Notes under the pieces: model-generated
Databases searched by the model: none
Told to the model about the DNA's origin: nothing
What the model saw: only the letters and a program-made list of their open reading frames with translations
Program-made: the position numbers and the translations under genes
Part shown: piece after piece, positions 44,058 through 53,465 of the stretch
Numbering within the stretch: the stretch's first letter is position 1
Layout: each line of letters opens with the position of its first letter
Assembly: GCA_016708265.1 (NCBI GenBank)
Contig: JADJGA010000011.1
Span: 62,001 to 126,000 of the forward strand
Length of the DNA: 64,000 nucleotides
Source of the DNA: Saprospiraceae bacterium
GTDB taxonomy: Bacteria > Bacteroidota > Bacteroidia > Chitinophagales > Saprospiraceae
Direction of reading: 5' to 3'

Positions 44058-44142
44058 TTATACAATTTTAGTTTCATAATGTTGCATGTAAAAATTGTAT
44101 AATGCGATGACGACTTGGTCACACCATGCCTGCAACATAATG
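44058..44142. other. Possible pseudoknot-forming region
   Basis: TTATACAATTTT (44058-44069) pairs perfectly with AAAATTGTATAA (44091-44102). The loop between contains CATAATGTTGCA (44075-44086), and TGCAACATAATG lies at 44131-44142 with 11 of 12 complementary. As RNA this is an H-type pseudoknot layout. It could also be two DNA palindromes. Confidence 0.5.
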
Positions 44143-44375
44143 GCTGAAATACAATAAAAAATAATGTCATTTGCTACAATTTATTGTCACATCAGTATTA
44201 GTTATGTTTCCGTGAATTTCTATGAAATACAAATGGCATTGATTAACCGTATTAGCACCAATTTGTGAATATCTGTCTCAATTGTTATGTCAGTGCTCTA
44301 TCTGTTTTTTTAATAGCACACGGATGACATAAATCTGACCGATTTGAATGGATTTGTGAATTGACAAAAAAAGAA

Positions 44376-44391
44376 GCTATCCTTTGATAGC
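44376..44391. terminator. Hairpin of stacked terminator region
   Basis: GCTATC-CTTT-GATAGC, with AAAAAA on one side and CCCTTTT on the other. Either direction is possible. Confidence 0.55.
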
Positions 44392-44413
44392 CCCTTTTCA
44401 TAACCCTAAAAAA

Positions 44414-44430
44414 ACCAATCATCGATTGGT
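44414..44430. repeat. Short palindrome
   Basis: ACCAATC-ATC-GATTGGT is a perfect 7-bp inverted repeat between two terminator-like hairpins. Confidence 0.45.
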
Positions 44431-44494
44431 ATATTTCTTAATATTTAATAACCTATTGACGAATTAAAAAATCATACCCACATAAAATAAAAAA

Positions 44495-44523
44495 GACTCC
44501 CTTCAACTTTTTGAAGTGGAGTC
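44495..44523 (-). terminator. Terminator of T9SS gene
   Basis: Reading the minus strand, GGACTCC/GGAGTC-type pairing with CTTCAA/TTGAAG forms a strong stem, followed by TTTTTTATTTT. It fits as the intrinsic terminator of the long minus-strand gene. Confidence 0.75.
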
Positions 44524-44560
44524 CATCCCAAAAACAGTAAACAATTTTTCTTGAAAAGAA

Positions 44561-44589
44561 AGCTGGTTTGAACTTTCTGCAAACCAGCT
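44561..44589 (-). terminator. First hairpin after T9SS gene
   Basis: AGCTGGTTTG and CAAACCAGCT form a perfect 10-bp stem. It begins 17 bases after the stop codon on the minus strand and is followed by TTTCTTTTC. Confidence 0.75.
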
Positions 44590-44606
44590 ATTCTTATAAC
44601 AGTATT

Positions 44607-47600
44607 TTATTTTATCAAAATCATTTTTCTCGTAGCAGTATTTCCTTCAGTTTCCAGTCTGTAGTACATTACTCCACTTACGTTCAATTCTGATTTGTTA
44701 ATTCTTACGGTATTCAAACCTTTTGTGAAATCTCCTTCTTTTATCATAACTACTTTTCCTGAAAGGTCATTGATAGTCAATGTTCCTTTTGTATTTTCAG
44801 GTAAGAAGAAATTGATATCTGTAAATTCAGAGAATGGGTTTGGTGTATTCTGGTAAAGAGTAAACTCATTACCGGCATTTCTGTAATTCAATTCTATTCC
44901 CATAACTTCAAGTTCTGCATTGTAAGCTTCTTTCTTAACAACAGATGAATTGAAAGTTAAAGCATTTTGCAGGTCAGTAGCTTTATTGGCATTGAATTTC
45001 AATACAAATAAAGGTTCTTCATTACTTATTGTCTCTTGTCCTACTTTATTCCAGCTTATAGTGATAATTCCATTATCAGCTTTTGACAGCCCTATATTTG
45101 AATTGCTAAGTGATTTCAGCGCTAATGCTTCAATTTCATTGAATGACAATACATCATTATCATATTTAATTGTAAACTGGAATCCTTCTGCAGCGTTAAT
45201 ATTCTCTGAGTAAACAGGTACAGCAACTTCACCGGGAACTATATTCTGTGCATCGATTGCAAATACAAGATTCTCCGAACTCCTTGATTCAATTAAGGAA
45301 AAGTTCATATCTCCTATTTTTATACCATAGAAATCAACTGTAGTATTCTCTTTAGGATTTATACTTGCTGATGATGGAACTGTTTCTCCATAAGGATTAA
45401 CCGGATTTACAAACTGGTAATTCTTAGGCATAAATCTCCATGATTTTCCAATATCACTTGATTCACCAAGTATAAGTTTTCTCAATGCAAGAATATCAGA
45501 AGCACTTACTTTATTGTCAGTATTGGCATTTGCAGCCAGCAACATGTATGGATTTGTTATTGGTTTCAATCCAAGTATATGTTTTTGTATCAAAACTAGG
45601 TCAAGGGTTGAAACTCCATTCAGATCGTCACCATCTTTATCAGGTGTCATTACATAGTCTCTTTCTGATTCTACAGAAAATTCATAGGCTCCGCTATTAT
45701 TTGTTGTCTGTGGTCCTAATTCGCTGCCTTGTACTGCTATATTAACATTAGTTATCGGGAGGTTATTGACTGTAGTCACCGTACCATTAACTTTTACTAT
45801 ATCTCCTAAAGCTGGAGGACAAACATCGTTGTTATCCTGGAAATCAATAGTTGTTCTGCAATAATCCTGAGTTATTGAACCATCTGGGAATACTGCAGTA
45901 ACCCACATTTCAACAGGTACTTTGTCCGGATTGATTACATCATTGCAATCAAATATTCTCTTCTTATCAAGAGTATCAGCAGAGTAAGAGTATACCAATC
46001 TATGTCCGCAAGGATGGAATGAGCAAGGACTACATCCTTCACATATATTTGCAGGAAGTTCTATCATCGCCCAGTCTGCTTTACCATCTTTATCTGTATC
46101 AACCGGCATAAGCTCTATAACTAACTGGTCAATACAAATTGGGGTTGGTTTTTTAACACTTTTGATTGTAAAGAATTTATCGCATGTGATCTTATTACCA
46201 CACTGATCCCATGTAGTCCATACTATTCTGTGTTTTCCAACCGGATATGTTCCGCTGGCATTTGCTGAAGGTCCTGAAATTATATTATTTGGAAATTTGA
46301 AATTTTTTGAGTCTATGTCGAAAGAGCCGTTGTTGATGCCATCGTTAGTAAGATCTTTGCCATCATTGAATAAGTCTATTTGGTATCTCCATTTCATATC
46401 TTCAGGTTTAGTGCAGTTATCTCTTGATGCCATTGTCAGCTCAATATAACCTTTTTTGCAGTCAGCATCGAGTGATTCTGCAACTTTGTCCTCACATCTT
46501 GAAGTAAATTGAGGATCTTCAGTTTCGCTTATCATGATCACCTGATCCCAGTACCATGTTTTGTATTGTCCATGATGTGGACCATCTGTGTATTTCTGAC
46601 ACCAGTCCATAACTGTCCATCTTCTTATTATCTTGAAGCATACTTCATCTGCATCATAATCATCATCATTGAAATGATATACAAGGTCTTCATAATTTGC
46701 GGCAACCAGATCGCAGGCATCCTCTGACAATATAGGCCATCCCGTAACATCAGGTCCGTATAAAGCTTCGTCTTTACATCCAAAAATTGTTCTATCTATT
46801 GGCCATGTGATGTCTTCTCTGTCAAATGGATCAGGATTGTAGAAGTGAATGTATTGTTTACATTTTACTGTTCCGTTCGGATCTGATGCTGTAAATTCTC
46901 TTACTATATTACCTTCACCGCACTGATCTCTTTCGTCAATATATGTTGGTTTAATAGTAAGATTACAGTTATCATGAGCCCATCCATCCTGGAATTTAAA
47001 GTTTTTCACAGGTTTTCTACAATCATCCTCTGTTCTGATATACAATGAACCCCAGTCTCCATAAATTGTATTTGTTTTTACATTCTCTTCTCCCTGGACA
47101 ACTGTACCAAAATAGTTTTCTAATTTTGTGATATCAAAAGCATATTCACATTCTACGCATATATCAGGTGGGCATGTGATATGCGGAGGCAATTTATCCT
47201 GAACAGCTACCTCAACCATACAATCATTCCAGTTGCCGGATTTGTCCCAAACTCTCATTATTACTATTTCATTTGCACCTCCCGCATCATCACAACAGAA
47301 TGTTACATAAGGAAAGAAATGATCGGAATTCAAATCAACATTTCCGCTACAATCTATCTTATTATCCATTCTTCTTACTTCAAATCTGTCTATCAGGCAA
47401 TCATCATACGAACCACTGTTGAAATTAATAGCAGGTACTTCGGCCTGACCATCATAAGTAAGAGATACAGTTGTGAACTGCTGACATATTGCAACAGGCG
47501 GAGTATTATCAACAACAGTTACTGTCCATTCACATGATGCACTGTTTCCGCATTTATCGTAAGCAGTATAAGTTACAGTATTTACACCAAGAGGAAGGTC

Positions 47601-48341
47601 TCTTTTTACAGGCTTCTTAGTCATGGTTGTGTCAGCAAATAAAATTGGCACTCCAAGATCATTTTTTACAGATATAGTCCAACTTATGCAATTGCAGCAC
47701 AAATCAGAAATAACCGGAACTGGGAAAGTAAATCTTGCACCGCAATCATCTCCAAAACTGGTAGGTGCAAAATTACCTATTGTATTAGTTGTAACTACCT
47801 TATCCAGAGGGCAAATTATAACCGGAGGAATCTGATCAATAACTTCAATTGTCTGTATGTTTGGTCTGAATCTCTCCGGATACTGGCATGAACTTTCTAC
47901 TACTGTCCAGAATCTTACTACTTTTTCCACACATTCAGGACATGAATTAATATTGACATCCAGATATGTCGATGCAAGATTACAAGCTAACACACAATCA
48001 TTTTTCAGAAGTATTGTATCAATAGTACTTGGCAGAGTTTCGCCTGGAAGTGTTACCTTTCCTTCATTAGCTAACTCCCATGTAGTAGGATTTTTATCAG
48101 GATAAACCAAATATGGCCAACCTGTCTTATGAGGATTGAATTTTCCGTTCTGATCCTTATACTCACCCGCTTCTTCGCACGAGATAGCATTACCATGAGC
48201 TTTTACAAGATCAACCGGAAACTGTATCCATGTACCAAATTGAAGATCAGTGAGCCTGTTAACCTGTATAACAACAGTACAGGGTTCAGAATTATTGCCA
48301 GATGCATCTGTTGCAATGTAAGTCCTTTCGCGTTTGTCCAT
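44607..48341 (-). CDS. Giant T9SS-exported surface protein with Ig-like, dockerin and cohesin-like domains
   Basis: The 1244-residue open frame is the main part of a longer protein. It begins out of frame relative to its signal-peptide part (48292-48594). The first ~900 residues are a run of Cys-rich Ig-like repeats of HYR type (PPVIICP, PPVAICQQ, PPHITCPPD). A CarboxypepD-reg-like segment near VKVNGTVTTVNNLPITNV follows. A dockerin-type segment comes next: DLNGVSTLDLVLIQKHIL, DNKVSASDILALRKLIL. A cohesin-like domain (about 1000-1130) follows, and finally a T9SS sorting domain (NTPNPFSEFTDINFFLPENT ... GVMYYRLETEG). It should be exported and anchored on the cell surface. Confidence 0.85.
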   Translation of the reverse strand: MDKRERTYIATDASGNNSEPCTVVIQVNRLTDLQFGTWIQFPVDLVKAHGNAISCEEAGEYKDQNGKFNPHKTGWPYLVYPDKNPTTWELANEGKVTLPGETLPSTIDTILLKNDCVLACNLASTYLDVNINSCPECVEKVVRFWTVVESSCQYPERFRPNIQTIEVIDQIPPVIICPLDKVVTTNTIGNFAPTSFGDDCGARFTFPVPVISDLCCNCISWTISVKNDLGVPILFADTTMTKKPVKRDLPLGVNTVTYTAYDKCGNSASCEWTVTVVDNTPPVAICQQFTTVSLTYDGQAEVPAINFNSGSYDDCLIDRFEVRRMDNKIDCSGNVDLNSDHFFPYVTFCCDDAGGANEIVIMRVWDKSGNWNDCMVEVAVQDKLPPHITCPPDICVECEYAFDITKLENYFGTVVQGEENVKTNTIYGDWGSLYIRTEDDCRKPVKNFKFQDGWAHDNCNLTIKPTYIDERDQCGEGNIVREFTASDPNGTVKCKQYIHFYNPDPFDREDITWPIDRTIFGCKDEALYGPDVTGWPILSEDACDLVAANYEDLVYHFNDDDYDADEVCFKIIRRWTVMDWCQKYTDGPHHGQYKTWYWDQVIMISETEDPQFTSRCEDKVAESLDADCKKGYIELTMASRDNCTKPEDMKWRYQIDLFNDGKDLTNDGINNGSFDIDSKNFKFPNNIISGPSANASGTYPVGKHRIVWTTWDQCGNKITCDKFFTIKSVKKPTPICIDQLVIELMPVDTDKDGKADWAMIELPANICEGCSPCSFHPCGHRLVYSYSADTLDKKRIFDCNDVINPDKVPVEMWVTAVFPDGSITQDYCRTTIDFQDNNDVCPPALGDIVKVNGTVTTVNNLPITNVNIAVQGSELGPQTTNNSGAYEFSVESERDYVMTPDKDGDDLNGVSTLDLVLIQKHILGLKPITNPYMLLAANANTDNKVSASDILALRKLILGESSDIGKSWRFMPKNYQFVNPVNPYGETVPSSASINPKENTTVDFYGIKIGDMNFSLIESRSSENLVFAIDAQNIVPGEVAVPVYSENINAAEGFQFTIKYDNDVLSFNEIEALALKSLSNSNIGLSKADNGIITISWNKVGQETISNEEPLFVLKFNANKATDLQNALTFNSSVVKKEAYNAELEVMGIELNYRNAGNEFTLYQNTPNPFSEFTDINFFLPENTKGTLTINDLSGKVVMIKEGDFTKGLNTVRINKSELNVSGVMYYRLETEGNTATRKMILIK

Positions 48342-48594
48342 CAGCAGATCTTACCTCAAATTCGAAGTGATCTGCAATATTACAAGATTGTGGAGACTCC
48401 AGGAACATGTCCTGAGTGAGTGTAGCTGTGCAATTGTCATCTGATAGTGAAATTGCAACAACATCGTTCATAGCTAACACACATTGAGCATTCAAGTGTG
48501 AGAAACTAAATGTGGTGAGTATCAGAGCGAACATAATAGTCCAGCCCTTCACCGCGTTGGGTAAAGTAAAATTCATTTTCTTCATGAGAACCAA
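48292..48594 (-). pseudogene. N-terminal, frameshifted part of the T9SS surface protein
   Basis: This frame carries the signal peptide (KGWTIMFALILTTFSFSHLNAQC) and the first Ig-like segment, ending DHFEFEVRSADG. It then runs out of frame into the large protein, which begins RERTYIATDASGNNSEPCTV. Joining the two restores a continuous protein. The indel lies around 48325-48345, where an extra A in GAAAGG is the simplest explanation. This may be a real frameshift or a sequence error. Confidence 0.8.
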
Positions 48595-49140
48595 TGTTTT
48601 AAGTTAAAAAATACTGTTATGGGATGATCAGGATGCCAAAATAAATTGACAAACAAATCCCAAATAATTCATACAAATTTTTTGAGTTAAAAAATAATAA
48701 AACAATCACGATGAAAAACTCATCGAAATCTATTATCACATTTTATTCCATAAAGGAAATATCAAGTTGGTTGGAACTATGTAGTTTTCTTAGTTTGCAA
48801 AAATTAATAAAGTATGACTTTTATAAAGCCAATATATACTCTATTATCATAATTTCTTAGGTTGGGGAAAATGCAGTAATTTATACTTTTGCTATTATCA
48901 GTAGTTGTAAAATTCAAATATAAATTACTATAATGTATAGTTTTCTTATTATCACAAAGCAAATATATGATGAATATTCAAATGTAATATATTTTTTTAG
49001 GGGGTATATTTTAGATTATTGAATTTTGTAATTTATAATTTATTGACTAATAATAAAATATAAATAATAATATTTTTTAATTTTTTATAAAAATCATGCT
49101 TTTTTATTATCAAAGCCTTCTTTTTACAATTGTCAAGAAA
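48595..49140. other. AT-rich gap with recurring TATTATCA motif
   Basis: No gene is supported. The octamer TATTATCA occurs five times in the same orientation, at 48731, 48842, 48893, 48947 and 49105. It might be a regulator site for the minus-strand surface protein. It is also AT-rich enough for some chance copies. Confidence 0.4.
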
Positions 49141-49938
49141 TCATTTTTCATGATAGACCAGTAATGGGACCTTGGTGGTGAGCGAGAATTGTCTGGTGTG
49201 ACTCCTGTGAATTATTTTTTCCCAGAAGTTTTTGGTTTTGGTTGCCATTATTACAATATCAATATTATTCTCTTCAATGTATTTACTCAATCCTTCTCTG
49301 ATTGTATCAGCCTGAACAATACTGATAGTATGATCTACATCAAGTTTTTCAGGAAGAACAATATTTATTGATTTATTCTCCTTATTATAAATATGTACGA
49401 AATGGAGTTTTGCATCATACCTTTTTGCAAATCCTGCCACATCCTGAAGAACCACGTCATCAATACCTTCATAATCATAGGAATAAATAATATTATGCAA
49501 TTTATGATAACTGACAGATGATGGCACCAACAAGACAGGACAACTGGATTTTGAAGCAACTTCTGAAGAAATTCCTCCGAAAATCTGATTTATAAAACTG
49601 TTGTTTCCTGTTGACCCCATTATTATCAGTTCATATTCTTTTGAAAGTTCAACTATTTTCTCAACGGTGAATCCTACTTCAATACTGCTTTCAATACCTA
49701 TATTGTATTCATTGGCCATATCTGTTATTGAATTAACAAAGCCATTCAATATTTCTTTTTTAACCAGCTCAAGGCCAAGGGATGACTCTATTATCTCCGG
49801 TTGTACGGGGTCAAAAGATGGATGATAAATATGAATTATATCAAAATCTGTATCGGAATTCTTATACAGATTTAAACCATATATCAATGCATTTTTGGAA
49901 ACCGGTGAAAAATCAGTAGGAATTAAAACTTTTCTCAT
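49141..49938 (-). CDS. Universal stress protein, tandem UspA domains
   Basis: The 265-residue protein has two UspA-type domains. The first starts MRKVLIPTDFSPVSKNALIYG and ends with the ATP-binding pattern IMGSTGNNSFINQIFGGISSEVASKSSCPVLLVP. The second ends in VIMATKTKNFWEKIIHRSHTRQFSLTTKVPLLVYHE. It is cytoplasmic and probably binds ATP. Its role in stress tolerance is inferred from the family. It is alone in its transcription unit. Confidence 0.88.
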   Translation of the reverse strand: MRKVLIPTDFSPVSKNALIYGLNLYKNSDTDFDIIHIYHPSFDPVQPEIIESSLGLELVKKEILNGFVNSITDMANEYNIGIESSIEVGFTVEKIVELSKEYELIIMGSTGNNSFINQIFGGISSEVASKSSCPVLLVPSSVSYHKLHNIIYSYDYEGIDDVVLQDVAGFAKRYDAKLHFVHIYNKENKSINIVLPEKLDVDHTISIVQADTIREGLSKYIEENNIDIVIMATKTKNFWEKIIHRSHTRQFSLTTKVPLLVYHEK

Positions 49939-50017
49939 CTGATAGATTTTTATTTTTTATAATCCAAAATTATTACTTTTTTTTTTCTGATCAATATTTT
50001 ATTAAATAAATTTTACT

Positions 50018-50185
50018 TAACTACTCATGTTCTAATAAAAATGGTGTATTGTTTTGTCATTATTTTTGCATCAAAGGGCAAAAATTATTCCTAAACAAGC
50101 ATTTGTTGACATTTTCACATCGGATTTCATCCGATTTTGCCAATATTTAGCTCCTCTGGAGCTATTACCTGAGCAGTTACAATTT
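50018..50185 (+). repeat. Dispersed 154-bp repeat, copy B
   Basis: This is the partner, in the opposite orientation, of copy A at 296-463: gapless over 154 bases with 13 substitutions. It keeps the AGCTCC-TCT-GGAGCT hairpin and TCGGAT-TTC-ATCCGA. It lies directly after the restored stop of the transporter gene at 50188-50190, on the downstream side. Confidence 0.85.
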
Positions 50186-50187
50186 TG

Positions 50188-51484
50188 CTAAATTATTGAA
50201 CTATTAACTTTTTGTTTTGCTTTTTTAAAATTTGAAAATAAAAGCAATATAACTCCTATTAAAAGAAAAATGCGAGAGACAAAACACTTTTTCTTAAATC
50301 GCCTGTAATCTGATTTACAAGCCCGAAAGCAAAAGTTCCAACAACGATAGATAATTTTAGCATGATCTCAAAAAAACTAAAAAATGAAGTAAGCCCTTTC
50401 TTATCATTTTCTACAAGTTTTGAATATGTTGCCCTTGCCTGAGACTGAATTCCTCCCATTACCAAACCTACTAATGCTGCCAGCAAGTAAAATTGTAATT
50501 TGCTTTGGATAAAATATGCAGCAAATGCAATTAAAGTCCAGATAATAATCATTATAGCCAAACCGCTTTTATTACCAATTTTCTGTGATATAAAAGCAAA
50601 AATATATGCCCCAATATTGCGATTATCTGAATGATCAGTATTATAACTATCAATTCATCGGTTTTAAAATTAAGTTCTTCTTTCGCAAAAACTGAGGCCA
50701 GGTAAATTACAGTCTGAACTCCGGCACTGAAAAAGAAAACAGACCCGAGATAAAGCGACAGATTTCTATTCTGGACAATTTTTGAAAGAACATTATTTAT
50801 TTTTTTAATACCATTCCCAATCAACTTTAAGTTCAGAGGTTCGTTCTTACCTTTTGGCAATCTCTTAAAAGTGATCTGGGCAAATCCCATCCACCATATT
50901 CCCACAAATGCAAATCCCAATCGGTAAGGTAAAGTTGTATTTTCCGGAATTCCAAAGAAACCTGGTTTCAAAGAGATAAACAATATCAGGATAAGCAATA
51001 AAACACTGCCAAAGTATCCATATGAATAACCTTTTGCACTTACTTTATCAAACTGGTCTTCGGTAGCAATTTCAGGAAGATAGGCATCGTAAAAAACCAA
51101 ACCTCCCGCAGCACCCATGGTTGCTAAAATAAATGCCCCAACTCCTATCCATACATTTATGTCCCCTGTGAAGAAAAATAGGGTAATACATGATATTGAA
51201 CCCAGATATGTAAAGAATTTAAGGAAGAACATCCTTTTGCCCCCAAAATCAGCAATTCCTGATAATATAGGAGAAATGATCACTATAACTAAATATGCTA
51301 AGGATACAGAATATGAATATATAGTACTATTCTTTATCTGATAACCAAAGATATCTATTACCTCATTTGTCCGTGCTATAAAATAGGCCGGGAAAATGGC
51401 TGTAGAGATAACCAGGAAATATGCTGAATTTGCCCAGTCATAAAAAGCCCAGCCATTTATCACTTTCTTATCATTTAAACTCAT
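50188..51484 (-). pseudogene. UMF1-family MFS transporter, two frameshifts
   Basis: The reading continues from MSLNDKKVINGWAFYDWANSAYF (start 51484; an in-frame ATG at 51568 is also possible) to the GIQSQARATYSKLV segment and a last membrane helix. Twelve hydrophobic segments are apparent over about 430 residues. The family includes Atg22-like permeases of unknown substrate. Two single-base losses break it. One is in the CCCC run at 50609-50612, after IIAILG. The other is in the AAAA run at 50261-50264, before LIGVILLLFSNFKKAKQ. Adding one base at each restores one protein that ends at 50188. Confidence 0.82.
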
Positions 51485-51619
51485 TATGGTATTTTTTGTA
51501 AAAGTAATTTTATCTTTTCTATATTTAGTTCTTTTTTTTATTTTGTTTTGTCTTTTTTTATTGCTCATATAATGCTTCCCCTTGTTTTCTTTTTGATAAA
51601 ATATTAATAAATCTTCAAA

Positions 51620-52507
51620 ATGAATATTGTCATATTATCGAGGAGTTATGCTCTTTACAGTACACAAAGTCTCTATAAAGCAGCAGTTAACCGTGGACAT
51701 CATGTACGTATAATAGACTATATGATGTGTGATCTTTTTATAAAAAACGGGGAATTCAGAATTTTTCATCTTGGAGAAGAATTAATCTCTGTTGATGCTG
51801 TAATTCCGAGGATCGGAGTTAATGTTACGGATTATGGTTCACTGGTTATCAGACATTTTGAACAGATGAATATTTTCTCTACTATGTCATCAGAAAGCCT
51901 CATCAGGACAAGAAATAAATTTGGATCGCTGCAGCTTCTTGCAAAATATGGTGTGCCGACTCCCGATACTGCTATTTCATGGAATTATGAAAATATTGAA
52001 GAATTTGTTAATAATTTCGGATCTCATCCTGCTGTAATTAAATTGCTTAGCAGTACGCATGGTGAGGGTGTTATAAAATCTGACAATTCAAAAATGAGTA
52101 GTTCTCTGATGGAAGCATTCCTCAAACTGAACCACGATGTTTTAATACAAAAATTTATAACAGAATCAACAGGCACAGACATAAGGGCTTTTGTTGTTGG
52201 CAATAAACTGGTTGCGGCTATGGAGCGAATAGCTCAGAGTGGTGAATTCAGATCAAATATTCACAGGGGTGCTTTATCAAAACCGATTAGACTCACTAAG
52301 GAAGAGATCCGGATTGCAAAGGAATCTACAAAGATAATGGGACTTCAGATAGCCGGAGTTGATATTATGAGATCAAATTCGGGTCCTGTGGTTATAGAGG
52401 TAAATGCCTCTCCTGGGCTTGAAGGAATCGAAACTACAACCAGGGTTAATGTCGCAAAGAGTATCATAACTCATGTTGAAAACAAAAAACAAGACTTGTA
52501 TGATTGA
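51620..52507 (+). CDS. rimK: RimK-family ATP-grasp ligase
   Basis: The 295-residue enzyme joins glutamate residues to a carboxyl group using ATP, classically at the end of ribosomal protein S6. The family features are the N-terminal RimK domain (MNIVILSRSYALYSTQSL), then ATP-grasp motifs KLLSSTHGEGV, TDIRAFVVG and a C-terminal VVIEVNASPGLEGIE. The substrate is not certain, since RimK-like ligases also act on F420 and on peptides. The downstream deacylase gene overlaps it by 8 bases (ATG at 52500), which suggests a coupled pair. Confidence 0.9.
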   Translation: MNIVILSRSYALYSTQSLYKAAVNRGHHVRIIDYMMCDLFIKNGEFRIFHLGEELISVDAVIPRIGVNVTDYGSLVIRHFEQMNIFSTMSSESLIRTRNKFGSLQLLAKYGVPTPDTAISWNYENIEEFVNNFGSHPAVIKLLSSTHGEGVIKSDNSKMSSSLMEAFLKLNHDVLIQKFITESTGTDIRAFVVGNKLVAAMERIAQSGEFRSNIHRGALSKPIRLTKEEIRIAKESTKIMGLQIAGVDIMRSNSGPVVIEVNASPGLEGIETTTRVNVAKSIITHVENKKQDLYD

Positions 52508-53375
52508 AATAAATGGAATTGGTATAAGGCCGGGAGAAAATAAATCCATCAAAATAAAAGTTGGAAAATTGCATTCAGGTACTACTATCAATATATATGG
52601 CCAGGTATTCAATAGTGCTGCAAAAGGCAAGAGAGTTTTGCTCGTGGGTGGAATTCATGGTGATGAGATCAATGGAACTGAAATAATCAGGAGGGCTATT
52701 GAAAAAAAATTCTTTGAAGACCTGAAAACAGGAACCGTTATTGCTATTCCTGTTTTAAATGTTTTCGGTTTTATAAACTTTATCAGAGATGAACCTTCCG
52801 GCAGAGATGTTAACAGAAGCTTTCCGGGTTCCAATAATGGTTCACTGGCTTCCCGAATAGCTAAAAAACTCACTGATTTTATTCTGCCTCATGTTGATCT
52901 GATAATTGATTTTCATACAGGGGGTGAAACCAGATATAATTATCCACAAGTTAGATTTTCAAAATCAAGTCCAGAGTCAGAAAATCTGGCAAGAATATTT
53001 AATGCTGATTTTACAATAGAAAAACCATTTGTGCCCAAATCCTTGCGTAAAACTGCAAATGACGCCGGTATCCCTGCAGTAGTCTATGAAGCAGGAGAAT
53101 CCCGACGTTTTGATGATCTTTCCATAGAAACAGGGTTGCAGGGAATTTCAAATATTCTGGCTCATCATAATATGTCAGATAAGGAAATGGCCCATTCTCT
53201 AAAAGAATCTGTTTATATCAGACAAACGAGATGGATCAGGGCCAGGGAATCGGGAATTTTTACCATTATAAAAAAGTCCGGAGACCTGGTGAATGAAAAA
53301 GAATTGATTGGTGTTATTAAAGATCTTTACGGAGAATGGTCAAAAAATGTTTTTCTCCAAGAAAAGCATATATAA
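52500..53375 (+). CDS. AstE/AspA-family deacylase (succinylglutamate desuccinylase-like)
   Basis: The 291-residue protein starts at the ATG overlapping the rimK stop. The zinc motifs are GGIHGDEINGTE (HxxE) and a later His in LIIDFHTGG. PSGRDVNRSFPG carries the substrate Arg, and the catalytic Glu is likely in VVYEAGES. Family members cleave acyl-amino acids such as succinylglutamate or N-acetylaspartate. The substrate is unknown. It is paired with the RimK-type ligase, so it may process a ligase product. Confidence 0.83.
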   Translation: MIEINGIGIRPGENKSIKIKVGKLHSGTTINIYGQVFNSAAKGKRVLLVGGIHGDEINGTEIIRRAIEKKFFEDLKTGTVIAIPVLNVFGFINFIRDEPSGRDVNRSFPGSNNGSLASRIAKKLTDFILPHVDLIIDFHTGGETRYNYPQVRFSKSSPESENLARIFNADFTIEKPFVPKSLRKTANDAGIPAVVYEAGESRRFDDLSIETGLQGISNILAHHNMSDKEMAHSLKESVYIRQTRWIRARESGIFTIIKKSGDLVNEKELIGVIKDLYGEWSKNVFLQEKHI

Positions 53376-53465
53376 TAGGTCATAATAATGCTCCTGTCAT
53401 TAATATAGGAGATCCTTTGTTTAACATCGGGTGGTAAAAATCAATCGTAAGTATTATTATTAAAA

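Larger units (their letters stand above)
43952..44606. other. Structured 655-base gap before T9SS gene
   Basis: No gene is supported. The gap has two overlapping inverted repeats with pseudoknot geometry at 44058-44142. Several stem-loops lie nearer the 3' end of the following minus-strand gene (44376-44391, 44414-44430, 44495-44523, 44561-44589). Confidence 0.6.
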
